Of a stretch of 64,000 nucleotides of DNA, positions 26,167 through 35,053 are shown in pieces. The DNA is from Corynebacterium maris DSM 45190. Its GTDB lineage: Bacteria > Actinomycetota > Actinomycetes > Mycobacteriales > Mycobacteriaceae. Made by a program: the position numbers and the translations under genes. The notes beneath the pieces are model-generated. The model ran no database searches. It was not told where the DNA came from and saw only the letters and a list, made by a program, of their open reading frames with translations. The stretch is taken from positions 930,001-994,000 of the forward strand of contig NC_021915.1 in assembly GCF_000442645.1 (NCBI RefSeq), in the 5' to 3' direction. Position 1 is the stretch's first letter. Every line of letters begins with the position of its first letter.

Positions 26167-27267
26167 ATGAGTCCGCAGGTTTCCCTCAACGATGCAGCGT
26201 CCACCACCAATAAGCGCGTCCGCGCTTTCCACGACCTGCCCAGCCCGGCCGAGGTCCAGGCCAAGATGCCGCTGACCCCGGAGCAGGCGACCAAGGTGGA
26301 AAGCGATCGTCAGGAGATCGCCGACATCTTCGCCGGCGAGGACGACCGCCTCGTGGTCGTCGTCGGGCCGTGCTCCATCCACGACCCAGCGGCCGCCCTG
26401 GACTACGCCAACCGTTTGGCGCCGCTGGCGCGACGCCTGAACGAAGACCTGAAGGTGGTCATGCGCGTCTACTTCGAAAAGCCGCGCACCACCGTCGGCT
26501 GGAAGGGCCTGATCAACGACCCCCACCTCAACGAGACCTACGACATCAACCATGGCCTGGAACTGGCGCGTAAGGTGCTCACCGACGTGGTCAATTTGGA
26601 TCTTCCGACCGCCGTGGAGTTCCTGGAGCCGAACTCCCCGCAGTACTACGCGGACGCCGTGGCGTGGGGCGCGATCGGCGCCCGCACCACCGAGTCGCAG
26701 GTTCACCGTCAGCTGGCCTCGGGCATGTCCATGCCGATCGGTTTCAAGAACGGCACCGACGGTTCCGTGCAGGTCGCCGTGGACGCCGTCGCCGCCGCCT
26801 CCCAGCCACATTTCTTCTTTGGCGTCAGCGACGAGGGCGCCCCAGCCGTCGTAGAAACCGCCGGCAACGAACACTGCCACATCATCCTGCGCGGCGGCAC
26901 CGGCGGACCGAACCATGACGCCGGCTCCGTGTCCCGGGCGACGGGTCGCATCGGGGAGGGCAGGGGCCTGATGATCGACGCCTCCCACGCCAACTCCGGC
27001 AAGGACCACGTGCGGCAGGCGGAGGTGGCCCGCGACGTCGCCGCCCAGATCGCCGACGGCAACGCCCAGATCGCCGGCGTCATGCTGGAGTCTTTCCTGG
27101 TGGCGGGCGCGCAGAAGCTCGACCCGGAGAAGCTGGTGGTCAACGGCGGTGAGGGGCTGGTCTACGGGCAGTCGGTGACCGACGCCTGCATGGACCTGGA
27201 CACCACGGTGGACCTGCTGGCGGAATTGGCGGCGGCGGTGCGCGAACGCCGGCAGTCGCGCGTCTAG
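26167..27267 (+). CDS. aroF: 3-deoxy-7-phosphoheptulonate (DAHP) synthase, type I
   Basis: First enzyme of the shikimate pathway, joining phosphoenolpyruvate and erythrose 4-phosphate; cytosolic, metal-dependent. The 366 residues match the AroF/G/H class: VVVVGPCSIHD metal/PEP loop near 60, MRVYFEKPRTT..GWKG, GARTTESQVHRQLASG, and the metal-ligand DASHANSGKD. It lies behind the leader-peptide attenuator above, so expression should rise when aromatic aminoacyl-tRNA is short. Named aroF by analogy with the C. glutamicum enzyme at this locus. The prenyl synthase gene follows after 10 bases. Confidence 0.95.
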   Translation: MSPQVSLNDAASTTNKRVRAFHDLPSPAEVQAKMPLTPEQATKVESDRQEIADIFAGEDDRLVVVVGPCSIHDPAAALDYANRLAPLARRLNEDLKVVMRVYFEKPRTTVGWKGLINDPHLNETYDINHGLELARKVLTDVVNLDLPTAVEFLEPNSPQYYADAVAWGAIGARTTESQVHRQLASGMSMPIGFKNGTDGSVQVAVDAVAAASQPHFFFGVSDEGAPAVVETAGNEHCHIILRGGTGGPNHDAGSVSRATGRIGEGRGLMIDASHANSGKDHVRQAEVARDVAAQIADGNAQIAGVMLESFLVAGAQKLDPEKLVVNGGEGLVYGQSVTDACMDLDTTVDLLAELAAAVRERRQSRV

Positions 27268-27277
27268 ACTCGGGGGC

Positions 27278-28045
27278 GTGAAACTCCTGTCCCGATTGCT
27301 GTACCCGATGTACGAAGCCCGCCTCCGCCGCGAGCTCAAAGGGGTGGCCCAGCCGAAGCACATCGCGGTCATCGTCGACGGCAATCGGCGATGGGCGCGG
27401 GAAGCCGGCTTCGTGGACGTCAGCCACGGCCACCGCGTCGGGGCGAAAAAGGTCGGCGAGCTCGTCGGCTGGTGCGGAGACACCGACGTCGAGGTGGTCA
27501 CCGTGTACCTGCTGTCGACGGAGAACCTGTCGCGCTCCTCGGAGGAGATCGACACCCTCTACGAGATCATCGCAGGCGTGGTCACCGAGCTCGCGGAAGA
27601 AACCGACTGCCAGGTGCGCCTGGTCGGGCACCTCGGCCTGTTGCCGGAGAAGGTCGCCGAGCGCATGTGCGAGGCGGCGGATTCCACCGCCGACCGGGAC
27701 GGGATCGTGGTCAACGTGGCGGTCGGTTACGGCGGCCGGCAGGAGATCGTCGACGCGGTGCGCGGCCTCATCGCAGACGAAGCGGCCGCGGGGGTGGCCG
27801 CGCAGGATATGGCGGACCGGGTCACCGTCGATTCCGTGTCCACCCACCTGTACACGAAGGGGCAGCCGGACCCGGACCTGGTCATCCGCACCTCGGGAGA
27901 GCAGCGGCTGTCGGGTTTCTTGCTCTGGCAGGCGGCGTATTCGGAAATCTGGTTCACCGACACGCATTGGCCGGCGTTCCGGAAGATCGATTTTCTGCGT
28001 GCGCTGCGCGATTACTCGCAACGCACCCGGCGCTTCGGCAGATAG
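27278..28045 (+). CDS. short/medium-chain Z-isoprenyl diphosphate synthase (UppS family)
   Basis: Cis-prenyltransferase that elongates allylic diphosphates with isopentenyl diphosphate for decaprenyl or undecaprenyl carriers. The 255 residues contain VDGNRRWA with catalytic Asp34, and the C-terminal signature RTSGEQRLSGFLLWQAAYSEIWF. Corynebacteriales encode two such enzymes; the one beside aroF corresponds to the Rv1086-type Z-farnesyl synthase rather than the main UppS, though this is judged from position. GTG start at 27278, 10 bases after aroF. Confidence 0.88.
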   Translation: MKLLSRLLYPMYEARLRRELKGVAQPKHIAVIVDGNRRWAREAGFVDVSHGHRVGAKKVGELVGWCGDTDVEVVTVYLLSTENLSRSSEEIDTLYEIIAGVVTELAEETDCQVRLVGHLGLLPEKVAERMCEAADSTADRDGIVVNVAVGYGGRQEIVDAVRGLIADEAAAGVAAQDMADRVTVDSVSTHLYTKGQPDPDLVIRTSGEQRLSGFLLWQAAYSEIWFTDTHWPAFRKIDFLRALRDYSQRTRRFGR

Positions 28046-28132
28046 ATCGGCGTTCGGCGGGCCGGGTAGGCTTGAATCCCATAATCCATGAGATCGTGAA
28101 GTCCGCATCGATGAGATAAGGGGAGTCCCGCC

Positions 28133-30073
28133 ATGAGCGATCGACACGAGAGGCCGGGGGAGGAGCGGCCACCGGCGCCTGCGTTCGACGACGCCACGGT
28201 CATCCTCCGTCGCAATTATCAGGTCTGGCCGCCGGTGTCGCGGTTGAGTTCGCCGCTGCGTAAGGCCGCGACCGGTGAGCGCTCCATTCACCCCGCGCTG
28301 GTGCCGGGCATCTCGGTGGAGGACACCGACAAGAAATTCCCGACCAACACCGTCGTCTTCGCCGTAGCGCTGCTCGTCAGCCTGGCTGTGGTGGCATGGG
28401 CGTTCATCGCGCCGGACAACATCAACGACGTCGGGACCTCGATGCAGGCTTGGGTGGTGCAGAACCTCGGGTGGATGTTCACCGCCGTCGTGCTCGGGGT
28501 GACCGTGTTCATGCTGGTGGTCGGGTACGCACCGTCGGGCCGCATCCGGTTGGGGGCGGACGACAGCGAACCGGAGTTCTCCACGTTGTCGTGGATCTCG
28601 ATGTTGTTCGCCGCCGGGCTGGGCATCGGGCTGATCTTCTACGGTCCGATGGAGCCGCTGATTCACTTCCAGTCCGTGCCGCCCGCCTTCGACGGCGACG
28701 GCATCGCCGACGCCAGCATGGACGCCGCGGGGCCGGCGATTGCGCAGGCGCTCCTGCACCAGGCGTCGTTCCCGTGGGTCATCTACGCCTTCGTCGGCGG
28801 GGCCATCGCCTACGCCGCTTACCGGCGCGGCCGCCTGCCGTTGATTTCCTCGGTCTTCGAGCCGGTGTTCCCGAATTCCCCCAACCACCCGGTGGGCAAG
28901 GTCATCGACATTTTCGCCGTGCTGGTCACCTTGTTCGGCACCGCCACCTCGCTGGGCATCGGCGCCCTGCAGATTCAGGCCGGCGCCTCGATCATCACCG
29001 GTCAGGATCTGTCGGGCAACGGCGTCATCGTCGTGATCATTTCGATCCTGACCGCGCTCTTCGTGTGGTCGGCGGTCGCCGGCGTCAAGACCGGCATCCG
29101 CATCATGAGCAACATGAACATGGGGCTCGTCGTTTTCCTGGCGTTGTTCGTCCTGGTGACGGGGCCGACGGTTTTTCTGCTCGACCTGGTCCCGAACTCG
29201 GTGCTGACTTTCTTCGGTTCCATTCCGGACTTCTTCTCTGTGGCCGCCAGCCAGGGTGAAGTGGAGGCTGAGTTCGTGACCGCCTGGACGATCCTGTTCT
29301 GGGCCTGGTGGATCTCCTGGTCGCCGTTCGTGGGCGTGTTCTTCGCCAAGATCTCGAAGGGCCGCACGTTGCGCGAGTTCGTCACCGTGACCGTGTTCGC
29401 CCCGGCGGCGATCTCCGTCGGGTGGTACGTCGTCTTCGGCGGCACCGCCATCTGGCAGGTTCTCGAAGGGTTCGGCCTGCCGATCCAGGGCGCGGGCGAA
29501 AACGTCATGTTCGACCTGCTCGGCAACCTGCCGTGGTCGGTCGTCATGCAGGTGGTCGCCCTGCTCGCGGTGATCATCTTCTTCATCACCGCCGGCGACT
29601 CCGCAACCAACGTCATGGGGTCGATGTCCCAGAACGGCCGCCCCGTCCCGGCCAACTGGGCGACCGTCACCTGGGGCGTGGCCCTCGGCCTGATCGCCCT
29701 GGCGCTGCTGCTGGCGGGCGGACAGAACGCCCTGTCGGGCCTGCAGTCGATCATGGTCAGCATGTCCGTGCCCTTCGCGATCATCATCATCGGCATGGCG
29801 ATCGTCTGGGCGCGGGACCTCATCACCGACCCGTTGATCATCCGCCGCCGCTACGGGTGGCAGGCTCTGCGTAAGGGCGTCGCCCGCGGCATCGACGAGC
29901 ACGGCGACGACTTCGTCTTCGGCGCCTCAAAGGTGTCCGCGGAGGAAGGCGCCGGCGCGGAGTTCGACTCCGAGGACGAGTCGCTGACCGACTGGTACAC
30001 CTCCCATAAGGCGGATAAAGACAAGGTCGACGACGGCGACGACGGGGAAGAGGCACCGACCGAGCGTCCCTGA
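28133..30073 (+). CDS. BCCT-family betaine/ectoine-type osmolyte transporter
   Basis: Secondary transporter for compatible solutes, driven by sodium or protons. The 646 residues comprise a ~70-residue hydrophilic N tail, twelve transmembrane helices and a ~75-residue acidic C tail. The BCCT tryptophan box WWISWSPFVGVF is intact, and AAGLGIGLIFYGPMEP matches the substrate/ion segment, with Gly-Leu-Gly-Ile where BetP has Gly-Met-Gly-Ile. This suggests a LcoP/EctP-like rather than BetP-like protein; substrate and coupling ion are not decidable by eye. Confidence 0.92.
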   Translation: MSDRHERPGEERPPAPAFDDATVILRRNYQVWPPVSRLSSPLRKAATGERSIHPALVPGISVEDTDKKFPTNTVVFAVALLVSLAVVAWAFIAPDNINDVGTSMQAWVVQNLGWMFTAVVLGVTVFMLVVGYAPSGRIRLGADDSEPEFSTLSWISMLFAAGLGIGLIFYGPMEPLIHFQSVPPAFDGDGIADASMDAAGPAIAQALLHQASFPWVIYAFVGGAIAYAAYRRGRLPLISSVFEPVFPNSPNHPVGKVIDIFAVLVTLFGTATSLGIGALQIQAGASIITGQDLSGNGVIVVIISILTALFVWSAVAGVKTGIRIMSNMNMGLVVFLALFVLVTGPTVFLLDLVPNSVLTFFGSIPDFFSVAASQGEVEAEFVTAWTILFWAWWISWSPFVGVFFAKISKGRTLREFVTVTVFAPAAISVGWYVVFGGTAIWQVLEGFGLPIQGAGENVMFDLLGNLPWSVVMQVVALLAVIIFFITAGDSATNVMGSMSQNGRPVPANWATVTWGVALGLIALALLLAGGQNALSGLQSIMVSMSVPFAIIIIGMAIVWARDLITDPLIIRRRYGWQALRKGVARGIDEHGDDFVFGASKVSAEEGAGAEFDSEDESLTDWYTSHKADKDKVDDGDDGEEAPTERP

Positions 30074-30099
30074 CCCGCCGGGGCGGTAGAGTTTTCCCC

Positions 30100-30618
30100 A
30101 TGACGAGGATTCTCTACGCCACCGCCTATGGTTCGACGCAGCAGTACGCCGAGGAACTGGCTCGCCGACTCGGAGTCGAAGCAGAGACGATCGAAGGGGT
30201 CGACGCTGCGACGCTGCGCGGCTCCGAGCCCATGATCGTGCTGTCCTACACGCACGGCCCGTCGTTGCCGGCGGCCAGCTTCATCGCCGACAATGACCTG
30301 GGCGACCGGCCCCTGGCGGCCGTCGCAGTGGGAATGTCCCGGCCGGAAAACGCGCGCAAGCGCGATCAGATCAGGAAGATGCTCGGCCCCTTCGCCGCCC
30401 AGGTGCAACGCTTTTACCTGCCGGGGCGCATGCACTATTCGGAGTTGACGGACAAGCACCACAGCATGATGCGGATGATCATCACGATGCTGAGCATGAA
30501 GCCCGGCAAGACCGACAACGATCGCGCGATGGTCGAGGAGTACAACACCGACGTCGACCGGGTGGATTTCGCGGAGCTCGATCCGGTCGTGGAGTGGGCG
30601 CAGGCGCACGGCGCCTGA
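30100..30618 (+). CDS. flavodoxin-domain protein
   Basis: A 172-residue soluble protein whose start, ILYATAYGSTQQYAEELARRLG, is a flavodoxin FMN-phosphate loop; IVLSYTHGPSLPAASF and VAVGMSRPENARKRD give further FMN-contact loops. Resembles the flavodoxin family that includes HemG-like protoporphyrinogen oxidases, but no haem gene is nearby. It ends 14 bases before the convergent coaA stop. Redox partner unknown. Confidence 0.75.
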   Translation: MTRILYATAYGSTQQYAEELARRLGVEAETIEGVDAATLRGSEPMIVLSYTHGPSLPAASFIADNDLGDRPLAAVAVGMSRPENARKRDQIRKMLGPFAAQVQRFYLPGRMHYSELTDKHHSMMRMIITMLSMKPGKTDNDRAMVEEYNTDVDRVDFAELDPVVEWAQAHGA

Positions 30619-30632
30619 TTTTTCAGACTCCG

Positions 30633-31559
30633 TCAGAGCTTGCGCATGCGCACGTACTCGACCAGATGGTCGATGCCTTTGCGCAGCACCAGGGAGGCGC
30701 GCACCCGGGTGGGCAGAATGTTTTCCACCAGGTTCGGCAGGTTGATGGACTGCCAGATCTCCCGGGCGACCTCGGTCGCGGCCGCGTCGTCGAGGTCGGC
30801 GTAGGGCGCGAAGTGGGCGTTCGGGCGTCGAAAAGCCGTCGACCGTAGCTTCAGGAAACGGTCGATGTACCACTGCTCGATGACCTCGGTGCGCGCGTCC
30901 ACGTAGACGGAGAAGTCGAAGAGGTCCGAGACCATCAACGTCGGCCCCGTCTGCAGCACGTTGAGCCCCTCCAAGATGAGGATGTCGGGCTGCTCGATCG
31001 TCTGCACCTTATCGGGCACGATGTCGTAGGCCGTGTGCGAGTACACCGGCGCCTCGACCTGCGGCTTGCCGGACTTGACGTCGGTGACGAACCGCAGCAG
31101 CGCCCGCCGGTCGTAGGCTTCGGGAAAACCCTTGCGCTTCATCAGCCGGCGCCGCTCCAGCTCCGCGGTGGGGTGGAGAAACCCGTCGGTGGTCACCAGA
31201 TCCACCCGCGGATGCGACTCCCAGCGCTGCAGCAGGACCTGCAGCAGGCGCGCCGTCGTCGACTTGCCCACCGCCACGGAACCGGCCACCGCAATGATGT
31301 AGGGCACATGTCCCGGGTTATTGCCCAAGAACGTCTCCGTCGTCGCGGTCAACTTCTGCCGGGCGGACACCCGCAGGTGAATCAGGCGCGACAGCGGGAG
31401 GTAGACGTCGGCGACCTCCTCGAGGTCGATGTTCTCGCCGATGCCGCGGAGAGCCACGACCTCGTCCTCGGTCAGGACCTGGGGCATCGAGCTGCGCAGC
31501 TGCCGCCACTCGTCGCGGTCGAAGTCGAGGTAGGGGGTGGAGTCGGTGGTGCGGGCCAT
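30633..31559 (-). CDS. coaA: pantothenate kinase, type I
   Basis: First step of coenzyme A synthesis, phosphorylating pantothenate with ATP; cytosolic dimer normally inhibited by CoA. In 308 residues: YLDFDRDEWRQLR near the start, Walker A AVAGSVAVGKSTTAR, TTDGFLHPTAELERR, KGFPEAYDRRALL and ILEGLNVLQ. Start MARTTDS is used; two further in-frame ATGs upstream would add at most 11 residues. Divergent from glyA, as in C. glutamicum. Confidence 0.95.
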   Translation of the reverse strand: MARTTDSTPYLDFDRDEWRQLRSSMPQVLTEDEVVALRGIGENIDLEEVADVYLPLSRLIHLRVSARQKLTATTETFLGNNPGHVPYIIAVAGSVAVGKSTTARLLQVLLQRWESHPRVDLVTTDGFLHPTAELERRRLMKRKGFPEAYDRRALLRFVTDVKSGKPQVEAPVYSHTAYDIVPDKVQTIEQPDILILEGLNVLQTGPTLMVSDLFDFSVYVDARTEVIEQWYIDRFLKLRSTAFRRPNAHFAPYADLDDAAATEVAREIWQSINLPNLVENILPTRVRASLVLRKGIDHLVEYVRMRKL

Positions 31560-31738
31560 GAACCCCATTGTTTCATCATCCGCGCACGGCAATGTCAGAC
31601 CACCCCATTAAAGGTCGACGGCTATAGGAAATCCCACTGGGCAAGGTAGACTTTTGCCCCGATACCCGCCACCGGTGACCCGCTCGAGGGTGGCGGCCGT
31701 ACATCGATACTTGTCTCCCTGAAAGGTGCGCGGTTTTC

Positions 31739-33040
31739 ATGGCCGAAGCCAACGACAATTCTTTCTTCCTCCAACCCCTCGCAGACCTTGACCCGCAGGT
31801 TGCGGACGCGATGACCGCCGAGCTCGGCCGTCAGCGCAGCACCCTGGAAATGATCGCCTCCGAGAACTTCGTTCCGCGTGCGGTGCTGCAGGCGCAGGGC
31901 TCCGTCCTGACCAACAAGTACGCCGAGGGATACCCGGGCCGCCGTTACTACGGCGGTTGTGAACACGTCGACGTCATCGAGGATCTGGCCCGCGACCGCG
32001 CCAAGAGCCTCTTCGGCGCGGAGTTCGCCAACGTGCAGCCGCACTCCGGCGCACAGGCCAACGCCGCGGTGCTGCACTCGCTGATCAAACCGGGCGACAA
32101 GATCATGGGCCTGGCTCTGCCGCACGGCGGCCACCTGACCCACGGCATGAAGATCAACTTCTCCGGCCGCCTCTACGAGGTCGCCGCCTACGAGGTTGAG
32201 GAAGACACCATGCGCGTCGACATGGACAAGCTGCGGGAGCAGGCTCTGAAGGAGCGCCCGAACGTGCTCATCGCCGGCTGGTCCGCGTACCCGCGTCAGC
32301 TGGACTTCGAGGCCTTCCGCTCCATCGCCGACGAGGTCGGCGCCTACCTGTGGACCGACATGGCGCACTTCGCCGGCCTGGTCGCCGCCGGCCTGCACCC
32401 GTCGCCGGTGCCGCACTCCGACGTCGTGTCCACCACGATTCACAAGACCCTGGGCGGACCGCGCTCGGGCATGATCCTGGCCAAGCAGGACTACGCCAAG
32501 AAGCTCAACTCGGCCGTCTTCCCGGGCCAGCAGGGCGGCCCGTTGATGCACGCCATCGCCGCCAAGGCCGTCGCGCTCAAGGTCGCCGCCACCGAGGAGT
32601 TCAAGGAGCGCCAGCAGCGCACCATCGAAGGCGCGCAGATCGTCGCGGAGCGGCTGGTCTCCGCGGACGCGAAGGCCGCCGGCGTCGACGTCCTGACCGG
32701 CGGCACCGACGTCCACCTGGTCATGGTCGACCTGCGCAACTCCGAGCTCGACGGCCAGCAGGCCGAGGATCTGCTGCACGAGGTCGGCATCACCGCCAAC
32801 CGCAACTCCGTGCCGTTCGACCCGCGTCCGCCGGCAGTCTCCTCCGGCGTGCGCATCGGCACCGCCGCGCTGGCCACCCGCGGTTTCGACGCCGCTGCGT
32901 TCACCGAGACCGCCGACATCATCGGCACCGCCCTGACCGACGGCAAGGACGCCGACGTTCAGGCGCTGCGTGCCCGCGTGGACAAGCTCGCCGAGCAGTT
33001 CCCGCTGTACGAAGGCCTCGAGGACTGGAAGCTGGTCTAA
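31739..33040 (+). CDS. glyA: serine hydroxymethyltransferase
   Basis: PLP enzyme interconverting serine and glycine while charging tetrahydrofolate with one-carbon units. The 433 residues are full length; the PLP lysine is Lys236 in TTIHKTLGGPRSG, and ASENFVP, YAEGYPGRRYYGGCE and the C-terminal GVRIGTAALATRGF are present. The 179-base upstream region contains a stable stem CCGCCACC/GGTGGCGG (31666-31696) ahead of the gene. A strong terminator follows. Confidence 0.97.
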   Translation: MAEANDNSFFLQPLADLDPQVADAMTAELGRQRSTLEMIASENFVPRAVLQAQGSVLTNKYAEGYPGRRYYGGCEHVDVIEDLARDRAKSLFGAEFANVQPHSGAQANAAVLHSLIKPGDKIMGLALPHGGHLTHGMKINFSGRLYEVAAYEVEEDTMRVDMDKLREQALKERPNVLIAGWSAYPRQLDFEAFRSIADEVGAYLWTDMAHFAGLVAAGLHPSPVPHSDVVSTTIHKTLGGPRSGMILAKQDYAKKLNSAVFPGQQGGPLMHAIAAKAVALKVAATEEFKERQQRTIEGAQIVAERLVSADAKAAGVDVLTGGTDVHLVMVDLRNSELDGQQAEDLLHEVGITANRNSVPFDPRPPAVSSGVRIGTAALATRGFDAAAFTETADIIGTALTDGKDADVQALRARVDKLAEQFPLYEGLEDWKLV

Positions 33041-33055
33041 GCTTTTCGACGCCGG

Positions 33056-33106
33056 CGAAGGCGCGGTCTTCCCCGTTCAGGGGAGGGCCGCGCCTTCGTT
33101 GTTTTT
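33056..33106 (+). terminator. terminator after glyA
   Basis: Arms CGAAGGCGCGG (33056-33066) and CCGCGCCTTCG (33088-33098), extended inside by CCCC/GGGG, then TTGTTTTT. The T run overlaps the last codons of the convergent TetR gene. Confidence 0.88.
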
Positions 33107-33692
33107 AGCCCGCCCAGTCGCCGAGTGCGCCTTCGAGTGCCCCGAGGCATGCCGTCAGCAGCGGTGCGCGCAGCTGCTCGGGGCGGCCGTGTGCGATCCA
33201 GTCGCCCACGGCCGCGTCGACGAAGCCCAGCCAGGCGGGCACGGCCACGGTGTGGCGGTCCCAGCCGGAGGTCAGGACGAGGTTGTCTCGCAGTAGCTGA
33301 ACCCGACGTTCCCGCGCCGCGGCGCGCACGGCGGTGGTCGCCGCGGGTTCGTCGCCGGCGGCGATGAGCAACCGGGTGCGCGCGGCCACGCCGAGGGACT
33401 CCTCGAGCAAGACGCGGACGCGTTCGCGGGCGGAGGGGGCGGGTTCTGCGGTGGCCGCGGACCAGCGGTCGGTCAGCTCATCCAGCACGGCTTCGACGGT
33501 GTGGGCGTGTAGGCCGGCTTTGGAGCCGAAGTAGTGGAAGACCAGGGCGGGGGAGGCGTCGGCCGCGGCGGCGACGTCGGTAACCTGGACTTCGTCGTAG
33601 CCGGCCGCGGAGAAGGCCTCGGTGGCGGCGGCCAGAAGTGCGGCGCGTCGTTGGGCGGGGGAGAGTCGTCGGCGGGGCTTCTCTGCGGTCAT
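33105..33692 (-). CDS. TetR-family regulator
   Basis: 195-residue one-component repressor type. N-terminal helix-turn-helix about residues 12-55 (RRAALLAAATEAFSAAGYDEVQVTDVAAAADASPA), then a variable helical ligand domain. Start ATG (33690-33692) is chosen, but a GTG nine bases upstream is equally possible. It diverges from the GH13 gene; two near-identical palindromic elements in the 74-base gap probably are its operators, giving control of itself and the amylase. Ligand unknown. Confidence 0.82.
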   Translation of the reverse strand: MTAEKPRRRLSPAQRRAALLAAATEAFSAAGYDEVQVTDVAAAADASPALVFHYFGSKAGLHAHTVEAVLDELTDRWSAATAEPAPSARERVRVLLEESLGVAARTRLLIAAGDEPAATTAVRAAARERRVQLLRDNLVLTSGWDRHTVAVPAWLGFVDAAVGDWIAHGRPEQLRAPLLTACLGALEGALGDWAG

Positions 33693-33708
33693 GGTGGACA
33701 CGATACCG

Positions 33709-33755
33709 CTTATTGAGTTAGGGTCAACAACATCTTATTGATCACGACTCAACAA
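33709..33755. promoter_or_regulatory. twin operators, probably for the TetR regulator
   Basis: Two 22-base elements, 33709-33730 and 33734-33755, repeat the frame CTTATTGA-N8-CAACAA with different centres. Each is an imperfect palindrome (TTATTGA against TCAACAA). Their starts are 25 bases apart. They fill the space between divergent start codons; the second abuts the AAGGAGG ribosome-binding site of the GH13 gene. Confidence 0.68.
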
Positions 33756-33766
33756 GGAGGATCGCC

Positions 33767-34969
33767 ATGGCGCACCCCCTCGACGCCGCCGTCTGGTGGC
33801 ACGTCTACCCCCTCGGCGCCTGTGACGCGCCCATCCGCGACCGCTACCCCGGCGACGAGGGACATCGCCTGCGGCGCCTGACCGCCTGGGTCGACTACGC
33901 GGCCGACCTCGGCGCCACGGGTTTGCTGCTCGGCCCCGTCTTCGACTCCGTCGCCCACGGCTACGACACCCTCGATCACTGCCGCATCGACCCCCGCCTC
34001 GGCGACGACCACGACTTCGCCGAGCTCATCGAAGCCTGCCGCGCCCGCGACCTCGACGTGATCCTCGACGGCGTATTCAATCACGTCGCCCGGGAGCACC
34101 GCTTCGTCGCCGACGGCGGGCCCGTCGCCCGCGACGACGACGGCCGGGCCGTCGGCTGGGAAGGCGACATGACCCTCGCCGAACTGGACCACGACGATCC
34201 CGCGACGCTCGACTTTGTCGTCGACGTCATGGAGTACTGGCTGGAGCGCGGGGCCGCCGGCTGGCGGCTCGACGTCGCGTACGCGGTGCCCGCCGAATTC
34301 TGGGCGGCGGCCGTCGCCCGCGTCCGGGAGCGCTTCCCCGACGCGGTCTTCCTCGGAGAGATGATCCACGGCGACTACGCCGACTTCGCGCAGCGCTCCG
34401 AACTGGACACGATGACCCAATACGAGCTGTGGAAGGCAATCTGGAGCTCGATCAAAGACGCGAACTTCTTCGAGCTGTCCCACGCGCTGGGACGGCACCA
34501 GGAGTTCTCTTCGCGGGCGCGCATGCAGACCTTCGTGGGAAACCACGACGTCGACCGCATCGCCACCGCCGTCGGCGCGACCGGGTCAGCCCTCGCCCAC
34601 GCGGTCGTGCTGACCCTGCCCGGGCTGCCGAGCATCTACGCCGGCGACGAACGCGGCGTCGAAGGCGCGAAGGGGGAGGGTTTCGGCGCGGACGACGCGC
34701 TGCGTCCGCCGCTGCCGGCCTCTCCGCTGGACGCGGGCCAAGAGGGCATGGCCCTGCGCGACACTGTCGCGGCGTTCGTGTGGCTGCGGCGCAACAACCC
34801 CTGGTGGGCCACGGCGGACCTGGAGGTCGTCGACGTGGCCAACGAGAGGCTCGTCTATCGCCTGCGCGCCGGTGACCGGGCCGCCGAGGTCGCCTTGGTG
34901 CTGGGCGAGGAGTGCTCCGTGCGCGTCACCGTGGACGGCGAGGTCGTCTTCGCGCAGGCCTGGGGCTGA
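33767..34969 (+). CDS. GH13 alpha-amylase family hydrolase
   Basis: Glycoside hydrolase, cytosolic (no signal peptide), acting on alpha-glucans or trehalose-like sugars. In 400 residues the four conserved regions are visible: DGVFNHV, GWRLDVA with nucleophile Asp169, FLGE with acid/base Glu198, and FVGNHD with Asp261. It is shorter than classical amylases, lacking much of the usual B domain. GGAGG lies before the ATG. Substrate is not deducible; a divergent TetR gene probably controls it. Confidence 0.85.
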   Translation: MAHPLDAAVWWHVYPLGACDAPIRDRYPGDEGHRLRRLTAWVDYAADLGATGLLLGPVFDSVAHGYDTLDHCRIDPRLGDDHDFAELIEACRARDLDVILDGVFNHVAREHRFVADGGPVARDDDGRAVGWEGDMTLAELDHDDPATLDFVVDVMEYWLERGAAGWRLDVAYAVPAEFWAAAVARVRERFPDAVFLGEMIHGDYADFAQRSELDTMTQYELWKAIWSSIKDANFFELSHALGRHQEFSSRARMQTFVGNHDVDRIATAVGATGSALAHAVVLTLPGLPSIYAGDERGVEGAKGEGFGADDALRPPLPASPLDAGQEGMALRDTVAAFVWLRRNNPWWATADLEVVDVANERLVYRLRAGDRAAEVALVLGEECSVRVTVDGEVVFAQAWG

Positions 34970-35000
34970 GGCGGCGGACCCCGCGGGTCAGAAAAGCCGA

Positions 35001-35032
35001 GTGCCCGCCTCCCCGATCGGGGAGGCGGGCAC
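35001..35032. terminator. perfect 32-base palindrome between convergent genes
   Basis: GTGCCCGCCTCCCCGA followed at once by its exact complement, forming a 16-pair palindrome with no spacer. It lies between the ends of the GH13 and MFS genes; a bidirectional terminator is the likely role, though flanking T runs are lacking. Confidence 0.75.
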
Positions 35033-35053
35033 GTGGTCTGCGCCGCGAAGAGT

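Noticed and set aside
27140..29902. 920-codon minus-strand frame across aroF, prenyl synthase and BCCT genes
   Set aside because: Spans three well-supported plus-strand genes; translation is low-complexity His/Asp/Arg.
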